From Parelaphostrongylus tenuis (Eukaryota; Nematoda; Chromadorea; Rhabditida; Metastrongylidae), in assembly GCA_019055375.1 (NCBI GenBank), contig JAHQIW010007309.1:62001-126000 (forward strand): a DNA stretch of 64,000 nt, given 5' to 3'. This document shows, in pieces, positions 46,024 to 64,000 of the stretch. A program made the position numbers and the translations under genes. Under the pieces are notes generated by a model, which saw nothing but the letters and a program-made list of their open reading frames with translations, did no database searches and was not told where the DNA came from. The stretch's first letter is position 1; the number at the start of each line of letters is the position of its first letter.

Positions 46024-46106
46024 GTCATCCGCAGGGTTCGAACCTGCGCCCTCCGAAGAGGACTGCGACCTGAACGCAGCGCCTTAGACCACTCGGCCAG
46101 AATGAC
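46024..46106 (-). tRNA. tRNA-Leu (anticodon CAG)
   Basis: All stems are intact: acceptor GTCATTC/GGATGAC, anticodon stem CTGCG/CGCAG with loop TTCAGGT, long variable arm with CCTCTTCGGAGG, and T arm with GTTCGAACC. Its sequence equals the gene at 4,445 except for one T-loop/stem base. Its upstream flank matches that of the 7,741 tRNA and its downstream flank that of the 7,928 copy. Confidence 0.95.
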
Positions 46107-46972
46107 GATGTGGATCACGTTATAACGTGGTCGTTTTGTTGTTTTGCTTCAAAATTCAATGAAGGCCTACTCACAGAACATCAATGAGTCGAAACACCGA
46201 AATGTATTGTGCGTCTTCTTAAACAAGTCTCTTAAGTGTTCGGATGACCGTGTACACCGGTAGTGCGAGCCCCATCGTAATTACACTCATTTGAACCTCA
46301 CACTGATGCACAATATGCAATACGTCTGGAAACTGACCCTCCCGATGAAAAAAAAGATCAGTTTGTTGGGAAAATTTCTAAGTGGGCGAATACTTGATCA
46401 CACAGCCAAGCAACAGTGTTTGATCAATGTTCCGATTCCATATGTTTTATCATCGCTAGAGTTCGTGAATAAATACTTCGTTGTATTTTAGTAATACCTA
46501 ATGATCTGTGTTCGTAAACGAAGAAAAGACTACCAATTTCTAGACTACTGGAATCACACAGTGTTCATTCGGATACTGATTTCTATCTTTTATCTATTTT
46601 TTTTTCAAGTGATGTCTATTTTAATGATTACAAATGTGCTTTCGCTGGCACCAGTGGTATATCATTTTGAAACATTTCTCTTCCATGCGCAAACAACAGT
46701 ATTAGAGATCGTGAGAACGTTTAACTCCTTCACGTCGACGTGCTAGGTTTCGTAGCAAACCGCGCGACGTAAAGTCTCACTCAGGCACTGTAATGCCGGC
46801 GTCGCGTCTCGTGGGAAAGCAGGCGCGGACAGGTAGCATGCATGCGCAGATAATGGCAGCGTTGCATCTCGCAGGTTTCGTGGTTGATACGTTAGTGACT
46901 TACGCACGTTTCAGCGCGTAGCTCTGACAAGGCGGGCGATACCACCGAAACGTACGTAAACCACTGACGTAA

Positions 46973-47551
46973 TAGGTTGGTGAAAAAGTTGTGAGAAAAT
47001 GCATATAACTTTTTTGGAAGTCGGCTATTTATCGTGTTTTTGAGCTCATTTGAAAGTCAGTCTTCTCCCGTGTTGACTGGTTCATAATTTTTCTACTTAT
47101 TTCGAGGTGGAACTAACAAGCGGGCAAATTAGGTTGCTGATGATGCACGAATTCTGTTGGGTTCAAATGCAACGGTGGCAACGCATCAATCTGGCTTAGA
47201 GCGTAGACAAAGTCGCAAAAGTATGGTGTACAGGTGGTTCAAAAAGTTTGACGAAGGTGAAGAAAGTTTGGAAAATCAGCCGCGTTCAGGTCGTCCAAAA
47301 GAAGTTGATCGTCAAGCTGTGCTTGAAGCGACTGAAGAAAATCCCTCTTTAACAACTCAGTCATTCATTTCTTCAACAGCGAGAAATCGGAATTTTATGC
47401 TAGCGGAATTGATCTTTTGCCGAAGAAATGGCACAAAGTGCTTGAAGTTGAAGGTGAGTACTTTGATTATTAGTTTTGTCTTTGATTCGGTGTAATAGGT
47501 GTATAAATAAATCTTTCACAAGCATTTTCTTGGAACTTCTTCCTCAACCTA
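46973..47551 (+). mobile_element. Internally deleted mariner element, copy B
   Basis: Terminal inverted repeats AGGTTGGTGAAAAAGTTG and the complement of CAACTTCTTCCTCAACCT-like sequence at the right are better preserved than in copy A. Flanked by TA/AT. Confidence 0.8.
47157..47495 (+). pseudogene. Mariner transposase remnant, copy B
   Basis: Same structure as 9,118-9,456. The helix-turn-helix half is intact (MVYRWFKKFDEGEESLENQP). The C-terminal end is readable in the next frame as GIDLLPKKWHKVLEVEGEYF, directly before a TAG. The catalytic domain is deleted. The two copies differ by only a few substitutions in the first 70 codons. Confidence 0.8.
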
Positions 47552-47889
47552 TTTTCAACTTCGAAAAGGCTTTGAACGTTCTTACAGTTTATATTAAATG
47601 TTTTTAACGAGTTTTAGAAACAGTTGATTGGAAGTATAGATACTATTTCTCATCTCGTGCAAAATATTTCCAAATCTTTAGCACTGCCATATCTTCCTGT
47701 TGTCGGCTTTACACCACTGTGTTGCATGCTAATATCCATGAGCACCCTTGTCATCTGTTTTCTTGTGAAATAACTGCTCTTGTTATCAACCGGAACGACA
47801 CAATTTGACAGTTCACGTATCCATTTCGCAATGTATTTTCACTCTTTCAACGTTGTTCAACATGCAAACGTTCAACCCATGCCACTTGA

Positions 47890-48180
47890 ATGGCAATGAC
47901 CCTTATATTGTCATACTTTTGTTTTCGACTGTTTGAGACCTTGCTCAAAGCAATGTAATCTGATAACATAATGTGAGCTTTTCATGAGGTCTGCTATGGC
48001 ACTCATGCCCCCGAAAAGGATTGGCTGAACCGAAAGGCACCGTTCTACTGATGAGGCTGTAATGTCGAAACACGTGTCTTGCACTGTATAAGTGCCATAA
48101 GAGACCTCATGAAACGCTCAAGATGTGTCATCAGATTGTATAAATCTGAGCGATGTCTCAAAAACATTCGAAAAGAAAAT
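47890..48180. repeat. Foldback element, D1 copy B
   Basis: Counterpart of 9,770-10,080, with the same arms and the CGAAACACGTGTCTTGCACT motif. Confidence 0.65.
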
Positions 48181-50062
48181 GTACGACTGTGCTTTGTGTG
48201 CATTAGGTCGTTTGAGATCCAAGTCGTAAATTTAGAAATCGTGAAGTGGTATATTTAAGCTCAGTATAACCCGTTTTAATCTAAATAAGAACCATCAGAA
48301 TTTTGAAAAAGTTTGTAATGCTAAAACATTCTTGCACTGCACAAGTGCCACATCAGACCTCTTAAAAGGCTCGCAATATGTCTTCAGAATCTAAACATTT
48401 ACGTAAACGAACAATAAACTTATGTACCCGGATGAATGAATTGTGTAACTCTGTAAGCGATGAAGCTATAAGGCAGCTTTGTCGTTGGGCTGATTTCTCC
48501 AACTGTTCTAACTCAAAAAGTCATCGAGATTTCTGAAGAAATAGTTATCTGCGGTTGATATGTCTGGAAAGCTTAGTGAGTGAAACAAAGTTTCATAGCC
48601 GAAGTGGGCTCGATTCATGAAGCGTCGACGGTGCGGCTTTTTCCCGACACATAACGATATCTACGCTGCGATTTGTTAGAACTCGTGACCCCCTATCTTT
48701 CTTTAAGTGGGCTACAAATGACTTGCCTCGATTTATCCCATGATCATAGTTTGAGTCTATTTCTCATTCACTTCAAATCTATACAAGACAAACGGGGAAG
48801 CTCCAGTATCGCTTTCGAATATTAGATTTAAAATTCTCCTTCGTATTTGATTTTAGGCTACAGTTTTTTCCACTCATTACTCGCGTTGATATAGCACAAT
48901 GTGTGTTGTTGAGTTCGAATTGAACGTAGGTCGAACTGCTCATTGTCATTCCCAAATTTACACCAATACGACTCACTGAGAGATTCTATAACATCACAAT
49001 TACAAAGCACATCAACCCTAATGGCGCAGGCTGTGTGCCAAATCTCCTCCATCTAGGAGGCCAATGTAGATCGTTAAGACTCGGTTACAGTGACAAATCA
49101 CCATCCTTGATAAACATTGCTGTCGTTGATTAGATTCCGTTTACGACAGTAGCATAAATTTTATTGAGACAGAAGTCATCTACCATCTCTGCAGACTAAA
49201 AATGTCCAACTTCTTACGAAACCATAATAAATACCTAAGAAATCCAATATCAATCAATTGATGTGGTTACTATTGAGTAGCTTGTCATATACGCATTGAT
49301 TAAACTAATATTAGTGCACTGGACTATTAGTTGACAACACTTCACAAACATTTCAGCTGATTTCCTAATATTTACAGTAGAACACAAGAGCATAAGTTTC
49401 ACCACGAAACATTTGACATTCAGCTGATTGAAAAATACATGTAAATTACAGCAAAGTGATAATAATAACAGACTTGCACTTAACTCGGGTGACGTCACCA
49501 CATTTGAGCGACTAATCATATAGAAACTTTACAACTTCTCACAATAACATTAAATGTGCCGCGTTCACCAGCTGTCGACAAGTTCATTTTAGATAAAAAA
49601 TTGTACACTGACGTCTACCCGCGATACATTATAACAAAGTGTTGTAAGTTAGTAACAAAACAAGTAACGAAACCAGTCAGAATTGCGTGATATGACAAGA
49701 AACTAAGATAAAATATAAATCCACAGAATGAAATTTTACCCGTGAGCACTTTCCCTCACCAAAGATGATAATCGCTGCTAAGATTGTTGACGTGGTCTCA
49801 TTCATAAAATGTTCGAACGAGGAAAAAACGTTGGCTACCGGAGAGTGGTTGAAAGGAAAGTAGGCTGGACTAATGGCGAATTACGATATTCATCTTGCAA
49901 AGGACTTCGGTATTCTGTCAAAGGGTCGTCACGACCAAAGTGGCGTGCCTGAAATAAGGACAACGCATTGAATTAGACAATGCACTGATTAGTTAAGTGG
50001 AGAATTCTACCCGCAAAATAGATTGATATACTGTAACAGTGGTCGAGATCCATATCTATATG

Positions 50063-50063
<1 letters not shown>

Positions 50064-50114
<51 letters not shown>
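50064..50114. repeat. (TA)n microsatellite
   Basis: About 50 bp of pure TA. This is the position where RTE-A inserted in D1 copy A. Confidence 0.95.
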
Positions 50115-50116
<2 letters not shown>

Positions 50117-50129
50117 TGTATATATATAC

Positions 50130-50700
50130 AAGTAATATCTCTTTTTGGAGTGTTTTCTTAAGACCACGCTCAAATTTCAACATATAATTATTATTTGAGC
50201 CAACATCTCATGTGGTCTTTTTATGGGCTCTTGTAGACCCCGACACCCGTGTTTCGGCCTTGACAACCTCGCCAGCTGAGCAGACCCTTCACCTTTGGCC
50301 AGTCCTCTTGAGGTGCTCCAATCCCACACATAGAGTGGGCGAAGACGAACAACTGACACTGCAGTCAAGTGAATAAATCACTAGATGGGCAGTTCTGTAC
50401 ACTCGACACACGACATGTTGGCTCAAATAATACTTTTGAGATTATTGAAATTTGGTCTTAAGAAAACAGTCGAAACAAACGGTATGATATCAAAAATACC
50501 AGCCAAGAGCAATCAAGTATAAAACACTACTGGTCTAGTGATATCACTTGACAGCGGTGTAAAGTTTTCGTCGTCGCCTACTCTAAGTAGGGGACTGGAG
50601 CATTTCCTGAGGACTGGCTAAAGACGAAAAGCCTGCCCGACTGATGAGGCTGTCAAGGCCGAAAAACGTTTATCGGGCTGCGCAAAATAAATGTTGTGTA
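50130..50700. repeat. Composite foldback element, D1 copy B
   Basis: Counterpart of 15,220-15,810. Contains TTATTATTTGAGCCAACATC, TCGCCAGCTGAGCAGACCCT and GGGACTGGAGCATTTCC. A TA-rich microsatellite follows at 50,710-50,800. Confidence 0.65.
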
Positions 50701-51436
50701 TCGGGCTGTGTATATATACGTATATATATACATGTATATACATGTATTTACATAATTTACATATATATATAATATATATGTGCATGTATGTAAATACATA
50801 TATACTGCATAGTTTGTCTATTACGTATCTTCTCTCATCATCTATACTTGACCTATTTCAAACCCCAGTGAAGGTAGAGAATTACCACTTGAAACAGCTA
50901 GTGCATGGTTTCGTGGTTGGTAATTTCATCACATTACAGTTCTCCTTTGGTAATTACTCTACAGTTTTATTCCACAGAATAGATACGTCGCAATACCTAG
51001 TATACGAGAAAACCAAAGCAATAGAGCTGCCAGATATGGCTAAGCAAAAGTATGAAAAATCACAGCTCATGATAAATGTATATAAAGAACACAGTTGTTG
51101 TAAATAAATCTCAATTAATTTATTTTCGAGAACTGAAAAAAAACCTCTCCGCATTGAAGCGTGCCAGAAGACTCAATTTGATCATGAAAAATATTTCTAC
51201 CAGCTTTTTGAAATTTAGCATACCTTATATGCTTCATGATATTTTCGTGCTTGCTTGTTCTTGTCCAACTTGTGATCCTTATGGTGATGCTTCTTTTATG
51301 TTGATCTTTGCTGTCTTTTTTATCTCTGTCATCGTCTCTTTTCTTCTCTCCATCATGTCTGGGAGATGTGTGATCTTTTTGTATATGATTGTGCTCACGA
51401 TGTCTATGACGATTATTCTAAAAATCAAAAACTTAA

Positions 51437-51600
51437 GTGTATACCTAAGAGAACTGAGTGGTAAGCAAAAACACGGCCTTAGGCGGGAATCGAACCCGCG
51501 TTTCATCCATACCGAATATGTCACCGGTATGGATGAAACGCGAGGCCAACTCCAGCCTGAGGCAGTATTTTTGCTCACCACTCAATTCACTTAGGTATAT
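51437..51600. repeat. Palindromic head-to-head SINE pair (family 3), copy B
   Basis: Arms 51,437-51,515 and 51,528-51,600 are inverse complements through CTAAGAGAACTGAGTGGT, GCAAAAACACGGCC and GGCGGGAATCGAACCCGCG. The right arm has lost its B box (GAGGCCAACTCCAGCC), unlike D1 copy A, where the right arm keeps it. Confidence 0.8.
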
Positions 51601-51774
51601 ACGAAACATCATAACACTGCAGAAAATGCACTTACGAAATTTCGAGTATTACTTAATACAACGGCTAACAGCTCAACTGGGTTTATAAAGCAGAAATAGC
51701 ATACTCGACCAAACATGTTAAAGGTAGGTGGCCGATAGCTAACACAGAGATATTGAAGAATGAGTGGTGGTGCA

Positions 51775-51870
51775 AATGTGAGTCGGTGGTGTAGTGGTGG
51801 AGCACGCGTCCGCGTTATGTATGAAACGCGGGTTCGATTCCCGCCTGAGGCCATGTTTTTGTTCACCACT
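51775..51870 (+). repeat. tRNA-derived SINE unit, family 3
   Basis: A box TGGTGTAGTGGTGGAGC and B box GGGTTCGATTCCC are both intact. The tail is GTTTTTGTTCACCACTCAG. It is the best preserved family 3 promoter in the window. Confidence 0.75.
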
Positions 51871-51990
51871 CAGTTCTCTTAGGTATATACCAAACATCAT
51901 AACACTGCGAGAAATGCAGTAAAAAAAACTAGAAACTTCGAGTAAAAACTTGAGTGATATTCAAAATTTCTCAGACGTAGACAAAGACAC

Positions 51991-61450
<9,460 letters not shown>

Positions 61451-61559
61451 CTGAAAAGGAGCAAGAATTATCGAAACCTAACAGAGTGAAGGATATTAAC
61501 ATTTGCGATCGATAATGATTTCTTATAACCGATTTTTCTGCAGTAATATGGTATTACAA

Positions 61560-61720
61560 CTATATACCCAGAATGTCAACTGGTATGGAAAATTGTGAAA
61601 CTCGGCCAGGAATTGAACTCATGTCTCACAGTTTCCAGGGGCGCATGCTAACCACTGTACTACTGGGGCTCCTCTTCTACTACCACTCATTCTGCGTTGT
61701 AAGGTATGCGCGCGGATTGG
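61560..61720 (-). repeat. SINE family 2, degenerate
   Basis: Complement of AATTGAACTCATGTCTCACA with GCATGCTAACCACTGTACTA: A box TAGTACAGTGGTTAGC intact, B box changed to GAGTTCAATTCC. Confidence 0.6.
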
Positions 61721-61734
61721 AAGCAAAAGGGTAG

Positions 61735-61860
61735 TATCAGAACACGAGCTCGCTAGCGCAGTGGCTAAAACACGCTCCTAAATAAATGAGGTGTGGGTTT
61801 AGCTCTTCCCAGTGCGCGAAATCTCGCATGTCATTCAAGATTACTTTTGTCGGGTTTTAA
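61735..61860 (+). repeat. SINE family 2, degenerate, opposite orientation
   Basis: CGCTAGCGCAGTGGCTAAAA (A box) followed by GTGTGGGTTTAGCTCTTCCC (decayed B box) and a TGCGCGAAATCTCGCATGTC tail. It lies next to the previous unit but in diverging orientation. Confidence 0.5.
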
Positions 61861-62254
61861 AGTACATTTAGGTGCTTTTCCGGTGCTTTCCATAATCGTC
61901 CAACCAACACAAAATCCATGATGAACCATACCACCTGAATGATAGGAACGAACAACTAGTTAAATAATAATTCAATGTTATAAGAATTGCATCAGAGGAA
62001 AACAAGTTCAATTTCATCGTCAACCATATTATCGGAAGTAATGAAGAGGAAGCTGATTATACTCAGTAGAGGCAGAAACGTGTGAACTATCCCATCGCCT
62101 GATATAAAGTGATATCCTCAACAGTCTTGACCTCCGTTAACTACGAAAAGCTCTTCAAGAGCGAAAAAGTGGATGGAGCTGTATAACGTGACAGTTGCTT
62201 CTTTTCTTCAGTCTACCATGGTGGACTTTTTGCTCTTGATAGAGAAAATGCAGC

Positions 62255-62525
62255 ACATTTAGCGCAGTGATTAGAGGTGCCCTGCAATGTAAACGAGGTC
62301 GATGGTTCGATCGGCGTTCAAAGTTCACTAAACATTCCAGTTTTGGGGTTTGCGAGTTGATACCAGGCTTGTCTGGGAAGATGGCAGCACTGACCTAACA
62401 CATCGGTAGGCCACCCTAAGTCATTGTAAAGACCTGTTATGCTTCGAATCACCGCAGATTTTGCCAGATGAAGGCAAGAGCATGGCGCATCCCTCAGGGA
62501 TTGATCAACGCCGAGAGTTCTACAG
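62255..62525 (+). repeat. SINE family 1 copy
   Basis: Head TTAGCGCAGTGATTAGAGGT, B box GATGGTTCGATCGG, body GGCTTGTCTGGGAAGATGGC, 3' end GCATCCCTCAGGGATTGATC with ACGCCGAGAG. Older than the copy at 33,344. Confidence 0.8.
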
Positions 62526-63276
62526 TTGTCTTTCATTCAAATTACACACCCCGTCCTTGAACTAAAGTGTGCAATGTGTGCCTGAACATGAGTAGAACTG
62601 AGGCTGAATGATTGGTGATGATTTAAAAAAAAAACAATTATTGCATAAGCAAAGCCATCTAAACACTGACAATTGGTAAAGACATGTTTCTCACTGACTA
62701 AAACCTTACTCAATAGAAAGACCGACTGAAGGGTGACTACCTGAAAAAAAACAAAAAAAGCTCCTAAACATCTGAATTACTACAAGCTGAAGAAATGGAA
62801 AGTGAAGAGATCCAACGAAACTCCAAGATTAAATCTTTTTCTCAAAGAAAATATGGTTAGAACAGCGGCGCTGGAAACTAAATGGCATTATTAATATTCG
62901 ACTGTTTTCTGAGATCTATCTCAAAACAGTATAATCTGATAATGTCGAAAGGCTCGAAAATACAATGTTACATTAAATATTGATCGTCATGAGTGGATTT
63001 CTTCTACATGTTTCCCAATAGAACGACTATTTCATGTTTAGATCATTCCATTAAAGAGCCAGACATGTAGGTTGCAAATGCTCTAGAATATAGGTAATGG
63101 ACAGTTAATGCTGGGGAAACTGTGATTAAGAAACATCGAGCTCAATATCTGCGATTTAATAAAGTGATGAAAGAGCGAGAGTTGTGAGAAAAAGAAATAA
63201 ACGCTCACAATAAAATTTCGTAGATAAGAGCGGTTTAAACTGGAAAAAGGCACATGCGTATTTTTATTCCGGAATT

Positions 63277-63459
63277 TTGTCGCACCTATTTTTCCCTTGC
63301 TTCTGCCTATTTCGTTCTTTTTTTACTTTAGTTAGGTATTTTTTAGGAGACATAAAACGCCGTAAGTCTTACACTGCGGCTTTCAAGCTTAATGCAGTGA
63401 AAACCGCTCTCATCCATAAGATTTTGAGGAAGTATAGTTTCAGAAGTTGGGATTCATGA
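63277..63459 (+). pseudogene. Fragment resembling a BrkDBD/pogo-type transposase N-terminus
   Basis: After an intronic-looking hydrophobic start, the frame reads RRKSYTAAFKLNAVKTALIH and KILRKYSFRSW. The R-K-S-Y-x-A-A-F-K-L-x-A-V signature is typical of the first helix of Brinker-type/pogo-like transposase DNA-binding domains. The rest of the domain and any catalytic part are missing. Similarity is judged by eye. Confidence 0.4.
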
Positions 63460-63514
63460 ACACACACTACTGAACACTCAAGACTTTTGCCTTCTAATAA
63501 TATAAAGAATAGAG

Positions 63515-63770
63515 CTCTCGGGGGTTAATCAATCACTGAGGAATGTGCTATGCATTCGAGTTCATCAACATCGCTAAAGGTGATTGAAAGCACATTGGTC
63601 GTCACAATGACTCGCGGTGGCCTATCGATGTACAAAGCCAGTTCTGCTTTCCCTCCAGACAACTCTGGTTCCAAGCCACAAACTTTAGAGAGATATGGAA
63701 GGCTTGCTAAGTCTTAGGCGTGGATGGAACCATCAACCACCTGTATGCCGCAGGACATCTCTGACCATTA
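63515..63770 (-). repeat. SINE family 1 copy
   Basis: Reverse complement of the family: 3' end GTTAATCAATCACTGAGGAA, body ACAATGACTCGCGGTGGCCT, AGACAACTCTGGTTCCAAGC. The head near 63,770 is worn. Confidence 0.7.
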
Positions 63771-64000
63771 GGCCATATGGTACTAAAAGACACTACATAT
63801 CCCTCTAACAATGGACGAATTATGGCGAGATTTTAACGTGTCCCGGGAATCTCATGAATAAGTATAGCAAGGATAAATTAGTACTATGGATTAGAAAACC
63901 TTGTGATTCAATGATTCAAACAAGCTCGCTCAAAGAGCAACTTTTCCTTCTTTTTTTTTTGAATTATGCAGTGCAGAATGGAATCTATCTCGTAATACAC

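Larger units (their letters stand above)
61451..64000 (-). other. chd-1 5' intron or upstream DNA, repeat-rich
   Basis: No exon for the segment just before Walker A, nor for the chromodomains, can be found. It contains SINE pieces at 61,560-61,860, 62,255-62,525 and 63,515-63,770 and a transposase-like fragment at 63,277. The first in-window exon starts with an incomplete codon (base 3), so it must be spliced to an upstream exon further right. Confidence 0.6.

Noticed and set aside
50691..51107. 138-codon plus-strand ORF
   Set aside because: The first third is translated TA/CATA microsatellite; the D1 copy A counterpart is not open.
51076..51594. 172-codon plus-strand ORF, the longest in the window
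   Set aside because: It runs through the SINE palindrome and the duplicated D1 sequence; the paralogous copy at 16,160-16,660 has the frame broken, so it is chance.

Overview
The window looks like nuclear DNA of a parasitic nematode, most likely a strongylid/hookworm (Ancylostoma/Necator type). The grounds are: short exons split by 40-150 bp GT-AG introns with TTTCAG-like acceptors, one long intron-rich gene whose protein resembles nematode CHD-1, and heavy loads of RTE-clade retrotransposons, a mariner relic, tRNA-derived SINEs and foldback elements. The organism assignment is inference; no database was searched.

The only gene I can name is chd-1 (Chd1 chromatin remodeller), on the minus strand. 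Twenty exons between 61,450 and 51,991 encode about 990 residues, from the Walker-A motif of the ATPase to the C-terminal CHCT domain. The chromodomain exons are not visible and should lie beyond 64,000. A second real but unidentified gene is on the minus strand at 20,743-21,435, with three phase-consistent exons and a duplicated first exon at 21,804-21,913. Other probable terminal exons of unknown genes, all minus strand, are at 2,786-2,989, 18,938-19,256 and 44,784-44,926. Two tRNA-Leu(CAG) genes are intact, and two more copies are damaged or partly mispaired.

The rest is repeats. Left half: duplication block D2 copy A (945-2,565), an inverted tRNA cassette (3,770-4,560), then a 9.8 kb segmental duplication D1 copy A (7,347-17,147). 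That copy holds tandem tRNA-Leu genes, a deleted mariner and a nearly full-length dead RTE (11,945-15,195). A second RTE (22,855-25,387) and many fragments follow. Middle (26.5-40.2 kb): three partial copies of one repeat territory, with modules in different order, carrying decayed RTE and SINE insertions. Right half: D2 copy B (41,893-43,385), then D1 copy B (45,637-52,075). D1 copy B lacks the RTE and runs directly into the last exon of chd-1.

D1 copy A ends in a decayed fragment of that chd-1 exon, so the chd-1-proximal copy is probably the source. The repeats also give clean insertion histories: a SINE with a perfect 16-bp target duplication, a truncated RTE with a 12-bp target duplication and a matching empty site, and head-to-head SINE pairs that form long palindromes. 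I see no operon, CRISPR array, rRNA or bacterial-type feature.
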